From Nitrospirales bacterium (GTDB lineage Bacteria; Nitrospirota; Nitrospiria; Nitrospirales; UBA8639): 64,000 nucleotides of DNA. The stretch covers positions 124,001 to 188,000 of the forward strand of contig JAJDBP010000017.1 in NCBI GenBank assembly GCA_029261295.1, read 5' to 3'. Shown one piece after another: positions 1 to 9,184 of the stretch. The notes beneath the pieces were generated by a model. The model worked only from the letters and a program-made list of their open reading frames with translations. It was not told the DNA's origin and searched no databases. Made by a program: the position numbers and the translations under genes. How positions within the stretch are numbered: the stretch's first letter is position 1; the number at the start of each line of letters is the position of its first letter.

Positions 1-902
1 TTCATCCTGATCTGGTTAAACAAGGCCTGCGACTCAAGAAGGCTGGCAATCAGTTAATCACTTTGCTGGGTGGACGCTCCGTTCACCCCGTATCAGTCAA
101 GATCGGCGGATTTTCTCAAGTACCCACCAAGGACAAGCTTCGTGCGCTAAAAGACGAATTGCTTTGGGCCAGAGATGCGGCCGTGAAAACCCTTCAATGG
201 GTGAGCGGTTTTGAGTTTGAAGACCCGGAGCAAGACTATACGTTCTTGGCTCTTCGTGGGCCTTCGGAATACCCCATGAATACCGGCCCGCTCGTCACCA
301 ATGAGGGCCATCATCTGAATGTGTCAGAATTTGAAGAGCATTTCCATGAAGAACAAGTGCCGTACTCCACTGCCCTGCATTGTACGTTTCAGGGAAAGTC
401 CTATTTGACAGGTCCCCTGGCTCGCATGGCTCTTAACCATGATCAACTCTCGCCTTTCACCAAAGAAATCTTTGCAGAGACCGGTTTTTCTCTTCCTTTC
501 AAACGAGCGTCTATGGGCATCGTCGCCAGGTCGGTGGAGGTGCTCTATGCCTTTGATGAAGCCCTTCGCATTATTGAAAAATACGAACCACCTCCATTTC
601 CATCGGTCCCGGTGATTATTAAAGCTGGCACTGGCGTCGCCGCCACCGAAGCACCTCGTGGGGTGCTCTATCATCGCTTTCAAGTCAACGATGACGGAAC
701 CATTCATGTGGCGAAAATCGTCCCACCTACCTCTCAAAATCAGCGACAGATCGAAGACGATTTGCGAAACATGCTACCAAACTTTTTACATCTGAACGAT
801 ACAGAAGCCGCCGCCAAGTGCGAACGACATATTCGAAGTTATGACCCGTGCATCTCTTGCGCCACACACTTTTTAAAATTTACAAGAGAAGAGATTTCCT
901 GA
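1..902 (+). CDS. [NiFe] hydrogenase large (catalytic) subunit, 5'-truncated, group 3-like
   Basis: This is the C-terminal ~300 residues of the catalytic subunit; the reading frame is open from base 3 to the window edge, so the true start lies upstream. The C-terminal metal-binding motif DPCISCATH carries the two cysteines that bridge nickel and iron, and it is followed by a ten-residue tail (FLKFTREEIS) of the sort removed by the maturation protease after the histidine. The segment GGRSVHPVSVKIGGF near the N-terminal end of what is visible is also typical of the family. The short DPCxSCATH-type end and lack of a membrane-anchor neighbour suggest a cytoplasmic group 3 enzyme (3b or 3d) that couples H2 to NAD(P)H, but the diagnostic N-terminal cysteines and the diaphorase/small subunits lie outside the window. 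The protease gene starts 3 bases after the stop, so it heads or joins the hyp operon. Confidence 0.93.
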   Translation, partial: HPDLVKQGLRLKKAGNQLITLLGGRSVHPVSVKIGGFSQVPTKDKLRALKDELLWARDAAVKTLQWVSGFEFEDPEQDYTFLALRGPSEYPMNTGPLVTNEGHHLNVSEFEEHFHEEQVPYSTALHCTFQGKSYLTGPLARMALNHDQLSPFTKEIFAETGFSLPFKRASMGIVARSVEVLYAFDEALRIIEKYEPPPFPSVPVIIKAGTGVAATEAPRGVLYHRFQVNDDGTIHVAKIVPPTSQNQRQIEDDLRNMLPNFLHLNDTEAAAKCERHIRSYDPCISCATHFLKFTREEIS

Positions 903-905
903 CCG

Positions 906-1385
906 ATGGTCAAAATGAAAATTATCGGATTGGGGAACCCTTTTATGGGGGATGATGCGGTTGGCGTGTTAGTGGCCCGTCAGCTTCATACCTATGCGTC
1001 TGCTCACATTTCCGTTTTAGAAGGTGGGTTATCAGGGCTTAGCTTACTGCATGATATGGAAGGGACAGATACACTCATTCTGATTGATGCCGTTCATAGC
1101 CACTCCAAAGTAGGAACAATTCTTCGTTTCACCATTCCACAAGATCTTGAGGAAATTGGAAAACTTGCCTGGGGCACATCAGCTTCTTCTACCCATGCCT
1201 TTGGTCTGGCAGAAGCGCTAACTCTGGCTCATACGCTGGAAGCCTTACCTACACACGTTGTGCTCTTTGGCATCGAGTTGGGCCATATTCAAAAAGGACA
1301 TGTCTTATCACCCGCAGTATCCAAGGCCATGACGGGCGTGGTCAACCAGATTAGGCTCGAAGAGTTGAGCTTTTCCCATGCATGA
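906..1385 (+). CDS. Hydrogenase maturation protease (HyaD/HycI/HoxW family)
   Basis: A 159-residue endopeptidase that clips the C-terminal tail of the hydrogenase large subunit once nickel is in place. The family signature GLGNPFMGDDAVGV sits at the N-terminus, with the nickel-sensing Asp/Glu (GDD) at residues 15-17; the second conserved acid region is LILIDAVH, and the late His region around THAFGL fits the third ligand. Length matches the family (~150-170). It lies directly behind the large-subunit gene and overlaps hypA by 8 bases, so its natural substrate is almost certainly the neighbouring subunit. ATG at 906 is used; ATG at 915 (MKIIGLG) would be equally plausible. Confidence 0.93.
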   Translation: MVKMKIIGLGNPFMGDDAVGVLVARQLHTYASAHISVLEGGLSGLSLLHDMEGTDTLILIDAVHSHSKVGTILRFTIPQDLEEIGKLAWGTSASSTHAFGLAEALTLAHTLEALPTHVVLFGIELGHIQKGHVLSPAVSKAMTGVVNQIRLEELSFSHA

Positions 1386-1740
1386 ATTGCAATTACTTCG
1401 ACAAGTGGTGAAGCAAGTCGAACAACAATGCCAGATTCGGCCAGGGACCAGCCTGTTACGCATTCGACTAGAAATTGATAGCCATTCCCATTTAGCCAGT
1501 CATACCCCGGAAGAATTACGAGCCACCTTTCATTTTGCTGCTCAGGGCACTACGGTCAATTCCGCCGACTTAGACATTCACGTACGGGTTTCGACCGGGA
1601 CATGCCAATCATGCGAAGCGATTTTTGATCGTACCCCAGAAACCTACGGCTGCCCTCACTGTTTATCAGGAGACATTGCGTGGAAAGACCACCCAGAACT
1701 GATCATTAAAGACATTGAATTCGTGGAGAACACACCATGA
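1378..1740 (+). CDS. hypA: Hydrogenase nickel incorporation protein HypA
   Basis: A 120-residue nickel metallochaperone. The protein begins MHE, where Met1, His2 and Glu3 are the conserved N-terminal nickel ligands, which fixes the start. The zinc site is formed by CQSC at about residue 80 and CPHC at about 97. HypA normally works with the GTPase HypB to load nickel into the large subunit; no hypB is found in this window. The gene overlaps the protease gene upstream by 8 bases and hypF downstream by 4 bases (ATGA), which indicates translational coupling in one operon. Confidence 0.95.
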   Translation: MHELQLLRQVVKQVEQQCQIRPGTSLLRIRLEIDSHSHLASHTPEELRATFHFAAQGTTVNSADLDIHVRVSTGTCQSCEAIFDRTPETYGCPHCLSGDIAWKDHPELIIKDIEFVENTP

Positions 1741-4100
1741 ACTCTGGCGTTCAAGCACATATCGGATCCGAGCAGCGTGAGCGGATTCAACTGACGATTC
1801 ACGGAACGGTTCAAGGGATAGGCTTCCGCCCCTTTGTGTTTCGGTTGGCTCAAGCCTTATCGCTAGGCGGGTGGATCGCGAATACCCCACAGGGAACGTT
1901 GCTTGAATTGGAAGGGATTCAAAAGAATCTTCACGCTTTCCAGAAACGGATTACGGCCGAACTTCCTCTGATTGGAAAAATCCAGGCCATGACGTCAATC
2001 CCTATTCCCGTCAGCGGCCAACGGTCTTTTGTTATTCACCCCAGCCAAGGGGACGATCAAACGCAATCAGTTATTTCACCAGATCTCGCGACCTGCGAAG
2101 AATGCCTTCAAGACATGAAGAACCTCCAGTCTCGCCGGTACCGCTATCCCTTCACCACCTGTGCTCAATGCGGGCCACGATTCAGTATTGCGCTTCGCCT
2201 GCCATATGATCGTGGCAATACGACAATGCATCAGTTTCTCTTCTGCGATGAGTGCCAACGAGAATATGACAATCCTTCCGACCGCCGGTTCCATGCGGAA
2301 ACAATCACCTGTCCTTCATGTGGGCCTCAGGTTGAATTATGGGATCACGAAGGAAATCTTCTAGCCCAACGAGAAGAGGGGCTTCAGGCCGCCTCAGAGA
2401 TCGTCCGACACGACCGCATATTGGCTGTAAAAGGGTTGGGAGGATTTCAGCTATGGGTGAAAGCTGAATCATCAGAAGCCGTTCAACGCTTACGTCAACG
2501 TAAGCACCGACCCACTAAACCCTTTGCGGTGCTGTTTCCCTCACTGTCATACCTCCAACAACATTGTTTGGCCTCAACAGTTGAGACTACTCTTTTAACC
2601 TCCCCTGCTGCCCCTATCGTATTAGTAAGAAAAAGAACCACATCCACCTTGGCATGGGACGTTTCACCCAATAATCCCTACGTAGGAGCCATGCTTCCCC
2701 ATACACCTCTCCATCATCTTTTGATGAATGATCTTCTCATGCCAGTTATCGCTACGAGTGGGAACCGTTCGGAAGAGCCTCTCGTCATTGATGAACTGGA
2801 TGCGGTCCATCGTCTTCAAGGAATCGCCAATGCTTTTCTGGTGCATAATCGCCACATCGTGAGACCCGTTGATGATTCAGTGGTTCAAGTCGTCAACGAC
2901 AAATGTGTGATACGTCGTCGCGCCCGTGGGTATGTGCCCACTCCCCTAACGGTGAACCCAGGTTTTGGCGCTGAGGACAGGCAGCCTCAAATCTTGGCTG
3001 TCGGCGGTCATCTTAAAAATACGGTTGCCGTGACCACTGGCAATCAGATTATCGTCAGTCAACACATCGGAGATCTGTCGACATTGGAAGCCTCGACTCA
3101 ATTTGAACGAACCATTGCTGATATGCTGACCTTGTTTCATCTCACCCCTCAAGCCATTAGCTGCGACAGTCACCCGGATTATTGCTCAACAAGATTTGCT
3201 CATCAGTTTGGAAAGCAACACAATATTCCTGTGATTCCCATCCAGCATCACCATGCCCACATCGCCGCATGCCAAGCTGAACATGGATTACAAGGCCCCC
3301 TCCTTGGGGTGGCATGGGATGGAGCAGGATTTGGGTCAGACGAAACGATGTGGGGCGGCGAGTTTCTTCTGTGTGAAGATACCGAATTCACACGAATGGC
3401 TCATGTAAGACCGTTTCGACTTCCGGGTGGAGAGGTATGCATGCGAGAACCACGTCGTATCGCGCTGGCCTTATTGTATGAAGTTTTTGGTGAGCGCGTG
3501 TTTGAGCTAGATCTTCCACCAATCCAATCTTTAGGACAACATATGGCTAGATCGTTGGTTGCCATATTGGACAAAGATGTAAATTGTGCAATCACAACCA
3601 GTATCGGTCGTCTTTTTGATGGAGTGAGTGCGTTGTTAGGTCTCTTACAAGTCACGAGTTTTGAAGGGGAAGCGGCCATGGCCCTTGAATTTCTTGCAGA
3701 GAACGAATTGGAGGAATCGAATCCCCAACTCTATCCTATTCCGATAGAGTCGCAGACTGAGTCGAAAAGGCCATGGGTGGCCGATTGGCGACCATTGATC
3801 TCGGCCATCGTCCGGGACATCTTAGAACACAAACGGCCATCAGAAATTGCATTCGGATTTCATCAGGCGCTCGCCATGTTGATTGCTGATGTTGCCCAAC
3901 GCATCCAGTGCCATCAGATCGTTCTCTCTGGAGGCGTCTTTCAAAATGCTCTTCTCCTCAAGCTTTCCGAAGCAGAACTCACAAAACGCAGATTTGCCGT
4001 CTTTACACCACAACGGTTTAGCCCCAACGATGAGGGCCTATGCTTAGGACAAGCTTTCATGACCATGCACCAGTTTGCACAACACACCCACTCGGCATAA
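1737..4100 (+). CDS. hypF: Carbamoyltransferase HypF
   Basis: A 787-residue enzyme that turns carbamoyl phosphate and ATP into a carbamoyl-adenylate and passes the carbamoyl group to the HypE C-terminal cysteine, the first step in making the cyanide ligands of the [NiFe] centre. Domains in order: acylphosphatase-like domain (IHGTVQGIGFRPFVFRLA, residues ~20-100); two C-x2-C-x18-C-x2-C zinc fingers (CEECL...CAQC and CDEC...CPSC, ~118-195); a YrdC-like domain (VKGLGGFQLW..., ~225-400); and a Kae1-like domain with the metal-binding HHHAH run (~505-515) and a GGVFQN motif near the end. The length is normal for HypF and no key motif is missing. The start overlaps the hypA stop by 4 bases. Confidence 0.96.
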   Translation: MNSGVQAHIGSEQRERIQLTIHGTVQGIGFRPFVFRLAQALSLGGWIANTPQGTLLELEGIQKNLHAFQKRITAELPLIGKIQAMTSIPIPVSGQRSFVIHPSQGDDQTQSVISPDLATCEECLQDMKNLQSRRYRYPFTTCAQCGPRFSIALRLPYDRGNTTMHQFLFCDECQREYDNPSDRRFHAETITCPSCGPQVELWDHEGNLLAQREEGLQAASEIVRHDRILAVKGLGGFQLWVKAESSEAVQRLRQRKHRPTKPFAVLFPSLSYLQQHCLASTVETTLLTSPAAPIVLVRKRTTSTLAWDVSPNNPYVGAMLPHTPLHHLLMNDLLMPVIATSGNRSEEPLVIDELDAVHRLQGIANAFLVHNRHIVRPVDDSVVQVVNDKCVIRRRARGYVPTPLTVNPGFGAEDRQPQILAVGGHLKNTVAVTTGNQIIVSQHIGDLSTLEASTQFERTIADMLTLFHLTPQAISCDSHPDYCSTRFAHQFGKQHNIPVIPIQHHHAHIAACQAEHGLQGPLLGVAWDGAGFGSDETMWGGEFLLCEDTEFTRMAHVRPFRLPGGEVCMREPRRIALALLYEVFGERVFELDLPPIQSLGQHMARSLVAILDKDVNCAITTSIGRLFDGVSALLGLLQVTSFEGEAAMALEFLAENELEESNPQLYPIPIESQTESKRPWVADWRPLISAIVRDILEHKRPSEIAFGFHQALAMLIADVAQRIQCHQIVLSGGVFQNALLLKLSEAELTKRRFAVFTPQRFSPNDEGLCLGQAFMTMHQFAQHTHSA

Positions 4101-4119
4101 ACAATTATTCTACACAACC

Positions 4120-4368
4120 ATGTGCCTTGCCGTTCCAGGACAAATTCAACGCATTGAAGATAATGAACTTAGCACGGGAACCGTGTCGTTTGCTGGAGTG
4201 ACGAAAGAAGTCTGTTTGGCGTTGGTTCCGGAGGCTGCCGTTGGCGATTACGTGATCGTTCATGTGGGTTTTGCTATCAGCAAAGTGGACGAGCAAGCGG
4301 CTCAAGAATCGTTAACGTTGATTGAACAACTGAGTTCTGGTCAAAACAATGAGAGTCTTTCTTCATGA
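4120..4368 (+). CDS. hypC: Hydrogenase assembly chaperone HypC/HupF
   Basis: An 82-residue chaperone that, with HypD, carries the Fe(CN)2CO unit to the hydrogenase large subunit. The start is placed at ATG 4120 because HypC must begin M-C: Cys2 is the iron-binding and large-subunit-binding residue, and the sequence here begins MCLAVPGQI, the family signature. The open frame extends 15 codons upstream, but that would bury Cys2. The gene lies 19 bases after hypF and overlaps hypD by 4 bases. The rest follows the family pattern ([14 protein letters not shown], then [13 protein letters not shown]). Confidence 0.95.
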   Translation: MCLAVPGQIQRIEDNELSTGTVSFAGVTKEVCLALVPEAAVGDYVIVHVGFAISKVDEQAAQESLTLIEQLSSGQNNESLSS

Positions 4369-5477
4369 AATACGTGGATGAATTCAGAAACCCGAAAGCG
4401 GTGGAAGCGCTTTCCAGGGAAATCCATCAAATCACTCGGCATTCCTGGACCATTATGGAAGTCTGCGGCGGACAAACCCATTCTATCGTCAGATATGGGC
4501 TGGATCGTCTGCTGCCCCCTGAGATCAGCCTTATCCATGGCCCGGGCTGTCCGGTCTGTGTCACGCCCATTGAATTGATTAACACGGCTTGCGAACTCGC
4601 TAAGATTCCCAAGGTCATTTTGTGTTCCTTCGGAGACATGCTCCGTGTCCCAGGAACCAATGAGGACTTACTCAAGATCAAAGCCCAAGGAGGAGATGTT
4701 CGCATCATCTATTCTCCTCTCGACGCCGTCGCCATCGCCAAAGCGAATCCCTCGCGCCAGATCGTCATCTTTGCTGTGGGCTTTGAAACCACGGCCCCAG
4801 CTCAGGCCATGGCCATTCTTCAGGCGCAACGGATGGAGCTTGAAAACTTTTTCGTCCTCGTGGCTCATGTGCTCGTCCCTCCCGCCATGGAAGCACTCCT
4901 TTCTTCACCTGAAAATCGCATACAGGGATTTCTTGCCGCTGGGCATGTGTGCACAATAATGGGCTATGACATGTACGAACCCATCAGTGAAAAATTTCAA
5001 GTGCCCATTGTGGTAACCGGATTTGAGCCAGTAGATATTCTGGAAGGTGTGAAGATGGTCGTGGATCAATTAGAGGAAGGGCGCTCTGCCGTGGAAAACC
5101 AATATGCTCGATCGGTTCACCGCTCGGGAAATCTGGAAGCACAAAAAGTTATTAATGAGGTCTTTGAACCCTCTTCGCGTATCTGGCGAGGGATTGGGAA
5201 TATCCCCAAAAGCGGCCTGCAACTTCGTCTGGCCTTTACCCAATTTGATGCTCTCCAACAATTTCACGATCGCATTCACTTGACTGATGTCACAACTTCT
5301 CCTCCATCCGAATGTCAAAGCGGTCGCATTCTTCAGGGCCTCATGAAACCTTCAGACTGCCCCGCATTTGGGACCCGGTGTACACCCGACCATCCCCTTG
5401 GTGCCCCAATGGTGTCGAGTGAAGGAGCTTGCGCCGCGTATTTTCAGTACCGTCCTTCAAGGGTTGCTCAATTGTAA
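4365..5477 (+). CDS. hypD: Hydrogenase formation protein HypD
   Basis: A 370-residue Fe-S scaffold protein on which the Fe(CN)2CO moiety is built together with HypC and HypE. Visible motifs are [11 protein letters not shown] (residues ~30-40, with the iron-coordinating cysteine), [10 protein letters not shown] (~63-72, redox-active cysteines), GFETTAPA in the middle, and the C-terminal cysteine set (CQSG...[11 protein letters not shown]...GACAAYFQY) that binds the [4Fe-4S] cluster. Length equals the family norm. It starts inside the hypC stop (ATGA overlap) and ends 3 bases before hypE. Confidence 0.96.
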   Translation: MKYVDEFRNPKAVEALSREIHQITRHSWTIMEVCGGQTHSIVRYGLDRLLPPEISLIHGPGCPVCVTPIELINTACELAKIPKVILCSFGDMLRVPGTNEDLLKIKAQGGDVRIIYSPLDAVAIAKANPSRQIVIFAVGFETTAPAQAMAILQAQRMELENFFVLVAHVLVPPAMEALLSSPENRIQGFLAAGHVCTIMGYDMYEPISEKFQVPIVVTGFEPVDILEGVKMVVDQLEEGRSAVENQYARSVHRSGNLEAQKVINEVFEPSSRIWRGIGNIPKSGLQLRLAFTQFDALQQFHDRIHLTDVTTSPPSECQSGRILQGLMKPSDCPAFGTRCTPDHPLGAPMVSSEGACAAYFQYRPSRVAQL

Positions 5478-5480
5478 TTT

Positions 5481-6548
5481 ATGTCTCAGAATTCTTCTCT
5501 CGAACCTCAATGTCCCTTACCGCTCGCGTCGGATGATACCATACGCCTCGCCCATGGCGGCGGTGGACGTCTGATGCAACAACTGATTCATGAAATTTTC
5601 CTAGAGGCTTTTTCCAATTCATATTTGAACGCGTTACAAGACAGTGCGGTCCTGCCTACACAAGATGGTCGCCTGGCCATGACAACCGATTCCTATGTGG
5701 TCCAACCACTCTTTTTCCCTGGGGGAGATATTGGCAGCCTAGCGATACATGGCACGATCAATGATCTGGCCATGATGGGAGCGAGCCCGCATTACCTGAG
5801 TGCCGGATTTATTCTGGAAGAGGGATTACCGATTATCACCCTTAAACAGATCGTGTCGTCTATGGCGAAGACAGCACAGGACTGTGGCGTTCACATTGTC
5901 TGTGGTGACACGAAAGTGGTGGATCGCGGGAAAGGGGATCAGATTTTTATTAATACGACGGGTCTTGGTGTGATTCCTCAATCTGTCGATATCGGCCCGC
6001 ATCGTTTGACCCCTGGGGATCGGATCATCGTCAGCGGAGATCTGGGCGCACATGGCATGGCCGTATTAAGCCAGCGCGAAGGATTGGAATTTTCAGGAAA
6101 TCTTCGAAGTGATTCCGCGCCACTCCCCGACGTAATTGCTGATTTACTCAAACATAATATTGCGATCCATTGTCTTCGAGATTTGACTCGTGGTGGATTG
6201 GCCAGCGCCCTCAACGAACTCGCAACCGCTGGACCGTCTACCATGACAATTAAAGAATCTTGCATACCGATTAGTGACCCGGTCCGTGGAGCCTGTGAAA
6301 TTCTCGGGCTCGATCCGCTTTATGTCGCCAATGAAGGACGGTTCGTGATGTTTCTTCCCTCCGAGGACGTAGACCGAGCCCTTTCTCTTCTGCATCAACA
6401 TGCCGTCTCAAAAAACGCCACCGATATCGGAGAAATTCGATTACCTGAATCCACACCACACCAGTCACTCGTCACCCTGGAAACCAGATATGGCACCCAC
6501 AGAATCCTCGACCTTCTTTCAGGAGAGCAACTTCCGAGGATCTGTTAA
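5481..6548 (+). CDS. hypE: Hydrogenase expression/formation protein HypE
   Basis: A 355-residue ATP-dependent dehydratase that converts the S-carbamoyl group received from HypF into S-cyanate for transfer to HypC-HypD. The acceptor is the C-terminal cysteine in PRIC, which is present as the last four residues. The N-terminal AIRS-like ATP-binding fold is seen in IRLAHGGGGRLMQQLI and in DTKVVDRGKGDQIFINTTGLG. It is the last gene of the maturation operon (protease-hypA-F-C-D-E); the next gene starts 59 bases further on and looks unrelated. Confidence 0.96.
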   Translation: MSQNSSLEPQCPLPLASDDTIRLAHGGGGRLMQQLIHEIFLEAFSNSYLNALQDSAVLPTQDGRLAMTTDSYVVQPLFFPGGDIGSLAIHGTINDLAMMGASPHYLSAGFILEEGLPIITLKQIVSSMAKTAQDCGVHIVCGDTKVVDRGKGDQIFINTTGLGVIPQSVDIGPHRLTPGDRIIVSGDLGAHGMAVLSQREGLEFSGNLRSDSAPLPDVIADLLKHNIAIHCLRDLTRGGLASALNELATAGPSTMTIKESCIPISDPVRGACEILGLDPLYVANEGRFVMFLPSEDVDRALSLLHQHAVSKNATDIGEIRLPESTPHQSLVTLETRYGTHRILDLLSGEQLPRIC

Positions 6549-6607
6549 CATTTGTGTGAATTTTTCTATCGCTGAATCACGCATTCCTAACAACTCTTAC
6601 CACAGCC

Positions 6608-7045
6608 ATGTTCATTACTCTCCTCATCACAGCATTTATCGTTGCCCTGGCCGTTCTTATTCACTTTGAAGCGCTTCGTTGGTTATCAGCCTTCATGGGA
6701 TCTACTCATGGCCGTTTCCGCCTAGCGTTATTGGTCTGTATGTTCGGAGCAATGGTGGCTCACGTGATCGAAATATGGGTCTTTGGATTCGGATATTATT
6801 TTTTAACCCAGTCAGGACAATTCGGTTCACTTGAAGGTGGCTTTACTCATACTCTAGCTGATTGCGGATACTACTCGTTTGTGACCTACACCACGTTGGG
6901 GTTTGGAGATCTTATTCCTAAAGGACCTGTTCGTTTCTTAACCGGAATGGAAGCCTTAACCGGACTTCTTCTCATCACCTGGACCGCCTCATTCATGTAT
7001 ATTCAGATGCAACAATGGTGGAAATACGACAACGACAAGCTCTAA
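6608..7045 (+). CDS. Two-TM potassium channel family protein
   Basis: A 145-residue membrane protein with an N-terminal hydrophobic segment (residues 1-20), a second at ~37-60, a pore loop, and a last segment at ~115-135. The pore loop carries YTTLGFGDLIP, a K+-channel selectivity-filter sequence (T-x-G-[FY]-G-D). There is no cytoplasmic RCK/TrkA_N domain, so it belongs to the small ion_trans_2-type channels. It follows hypE by 59 bases on the same strand and may be read from the hyp operon, but nothing links it to hydrogenase function. No strong ribosome binding site is visible ahead of the ATG. Confidence 0.8.
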   Translation: MFITLLITAFIVALAVLIHFEALRWLSAFMGSTHGRFRLALLVCMFGAMVAHVIEIWVFGFGYYFLTQSGQFGSLEGGFTHTLADCGYYSFVTYTTLGFGDLIPKGPVRFLTGMEALTGLLLITWTASFMYIQMQQWWKYDNDKL

Positions 7046-7112
7046 AGCCTTTGTTGTAACTAATGGTTGGTGTTTTCAGAAAAATCCGAACCTATCAAAG
7101 GAGCAAAGTGAC

Positions 7113-7475
7113 ATGATCAAATTTGTGATGTGTTTACGGCGGCGCCCAGATATGACTCGCGAACAATTTCAAGATTATTGGAAAAATAACCATGGCCCGT
7201 TCTTTATGAAAAATTCTGGCACAATGAGAGCCAAAAAATATGTGCAATCTCTAACTGTCGATACCCCTTTAAACGAAGGACTAAAGAATTCGAGAGGCAT
7301 GTTGTCAGAATTTGATGGGATCGCAGAGGTGTGGTTTGAATCAGAAGAAGATCTTATGGAGGCGATGAATTCACCGGAGGGGCAGAAACTCAGTACCGCG
7401 CTCTTAGAAGATGAGGGGAATTTTATCAATCACGCTCAATCTTCGGCCTTCATTGTGAAGGAGCATGAGCTTTAA
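7113..7475 (+). CDS. EthD-like dimeric alpha/beta-barrel protein
   Basis: A 120-residue soluble protein. The N-terminal half (MIKFVMCLRRRPDMTREQF then YWKNNHGPF) matches the EthD fold: a beta strand, a 'D-M-T-x-E-x-F' turn and a W-x-x-x-H-G-P helix. The C-terminal part (GIAEVWFESEEDLMEAMNSPEG) is the usual second half. EthD-type proteins are found in ring-compound and polyketide catabolism, but most are of unknown role, and no catabolic neighbours are present. AAAGGAG lies 8 bases before the ATG. Start and reading frame are well supported; function is not. Confidence 0.8.
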   Translation: MIKFVMCLRRRPDMTREQFQDYWKNNHGPFFMKNSGTMRAKKYVQSLTVDTPLNEGLKNSRGMLSEFDGIAEVWFESEEDLMEAMNSPEGQKLSTALLEDEGNFINHAQSSAFIVKEHEL

Positions 7476-7759
7476 GTAGCAAAGAAGAAAGCTCATCAGA
7501 CGCTCTTAATGGACGCAGTTGCCTTTGCCTTGAACGTCCCAAATAGTCCGCTTCCGGCCCAAAAGCAGACAAATCTACCCCAGGACAGAAACATCTACGG
7601 CTTGTATCGTTGCACGTCTCCTTCTCGGCGAATAGGGGCATCGATAACCAGAAACGTAAAGAGGTGTTCAAGAATTTTGACCACTTCATGTCAGAATCCA
7701 AGGCGAAGGGGTATAAGAAATGTGCGCGGATAATTCAGAATGGTTTGCATAAGAGAACT
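7476..7759. other. Intergenic stretch between convergent genes, no gene seen
   Basis: This 284-base stretch separates the EthD-like gene (plus) from the histidine kinase (minus). Short open frames exist on both strands but none has a ribosome binding site, recognisable domain or sensible composition. The context calls for a terminator, but I do not see a clear hairpin with a T tract. Confidence 0.5.
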
Positions 7760-9181
7760 TCAGCAGGTAGGGAAACTGACTGTAAATTCTGATCCTTTTC
7801 CTATTTCACTTTGCACATTGATCGTTCCGTTATGAGCTAACGCAATTTCTTTGGCGATGGCCAAGCCTAATCCAGTCCCACCACTCTCCCGATCTCTTGC
7901 CTGATCGGCTCGAAAGAAGCGTTCAAAAATATGAGGAAGATGCTCTTCTGCAATTCCTGATCCGGTATCTTCCACTGTGATTTGTACGGTATCTACTGAG
8001 GATTGCATGGATATGATCACTGATCCACCCCGAGATGTATGACGTATGGCATTGTCGAGTAAGTTAATCACGAGTTGTTTCAATTGGCCTACATCTCCTA
8101 GAATTTTCGGAACTTCTTGGAGGTGAGCTGTGAGGAGACAGCCTTGTTCCTCTGCGAGAACAGATAATTCCGAAACAAGTTCTTTGAGCAATGGTTCCAG
8201 GTGGACAGGTTTCAGATCACTTGGAGGGTGTTCTCCGGCAAATTGGGTAAGGGTCAAAAGGGATTTGACCAGCCGGGCGAGATGTTCTACCTGCCCCAAG
8301 GTCGTGGATAATACGTCTCGATATTCTTCGGTCGAACGATCCCGTTGAAGCCCTACTTCCAAATTTCCCTTCATGGCCGTGAGGGGAGTTTTCAACTCAT
8401 GGGCCGCATCTCCAACAAACCGACGCTGCGACTCAAATACTCCCTGCAAACGTTCGAACATCTTATTGAAACTCTTGGCCAATTGTTGAAATTCCTCGTA
8501 GGGGGCCTCAAGAATCACCCGAGTATCCAGAGATTGCGCTGATACCATTGTGGCGGTTTGGCCGAGGGTTTTTATCGGGGAAAGCGCCATGCGAGCGATC
8601 CAATTACTGCCCACCCATGCACAAACAAACACTCCAAGGATCATCGCGCTTAGGGTCATGAACAGCCATTGCAAGGTTTCATTCACCAAATCCAGGGATG
8701 TCTGTGACTGCAGGATATAGTGAACCGTTCCTTGAGAGGTAATAGGAAACGAAATTCGTCGAAGGGGTGGACCTGGCCCATGTTGAAGGGTTTCATAAAT
8801 GGTCCCCCCTTCTAACACTTGGTTAAGGAGAATGGAATCAATGTCAGCGATGACTCCGACCCCTTCTCCTTTCCATTGAACAGTGCCTTCGCGACTTAAG
8901 ACCACACTGTTGCGAATGGCCTCATGAAGTTCATGGTCTTCTTTTTCCAGATGGTCATCATCCGTATCATCTCGGGAATTCTTCTGAAGAATTTCTTCGA
9001 TTTCCCCGGTTTCTTTTTTGACTTGATCGGCCTGGCGTTGAACTGTGGCGAGTAGCTGGGCATCGATATGCCGATGCAGGAGAAAGGAGAGGATGCTATA
9101 TAAGGCAATACTAAATAGTAGGAGAAGAATGGTGATGAGCGAGATGCTCGACCACCGAATGCGTTTGTGGAAGGAGGTCAT
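7760..9181 (-). CDS. Membrane sensor histidine kinase
   Basis: A 473-residue class I sensor kinase. It has an N-terminal membrane helix (~15-35), an extracytoplasmic region of about 130 residues rich in acidic and His residues (DDTDDDHLEKEDHELHE, ~71-87), a second helix (~173-192), a HAMP linker, the HisKA box with phospho-accepting His261 (HELKTPLTAMK), and an ATPase domain with N box LLDNAIRHTSRGG, G1 DTGSGI, F box FERFF and G2 GGTGLGLAI. It is 3 bases behind the response regulator gene, so the two form one unit. The acidic/His-rich sensor loop would suit a metal or cation signal; that is inference. Confidence 0.93.
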   Translation of the reverse strand: MTSFHKRIRWSSISLITILLLLFSIALYSILSFLLHRHIDAQLLATVQRQADQVKKETGEIEEILQKNSRDDTDDDHLEKEDHELHEAIRNSVVLSREGTVQWKGEGVGVIADIDSILLNQVLEGGTIYETLQHGPGPPLRRISFPITSQGTVHYILQSQTSLDLVNETLQWLFMTLSAMILGVFVCAWVGSNWIARMALSPIKTLGQTATMVSAQSLDTRVILEAPYEEFQQLAKSFNKMFERLQGVFESQRRFVGDAAHELKTPLTAMKGNLEVGLQRDRSTEEYRDVLSTTLGQVEHLARLVKSLLTLTQFAGEHPPSDLKPVHLEPLLKELVSELSVLAEEQGCLLTAHLQEVPKILGDVGQLKQLVINLLDNAIRHTSRGGSVIISMQSSVDTVQITVEDTGSGIAEEHLPHIFERFFRADQARDRESGGTGLGLAIAKEIALAHNGTINVQSEIGKGSEFTVSFPTC

Positions 9182-9184
9182 TGG

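Noticed and set aside
7509-7792. Two overlapping frames between the EthD-like gene and the kinase
   Set aside because: No ribosome binding site and no domain; one runs into the end of the kinase gene on the opposite strand.
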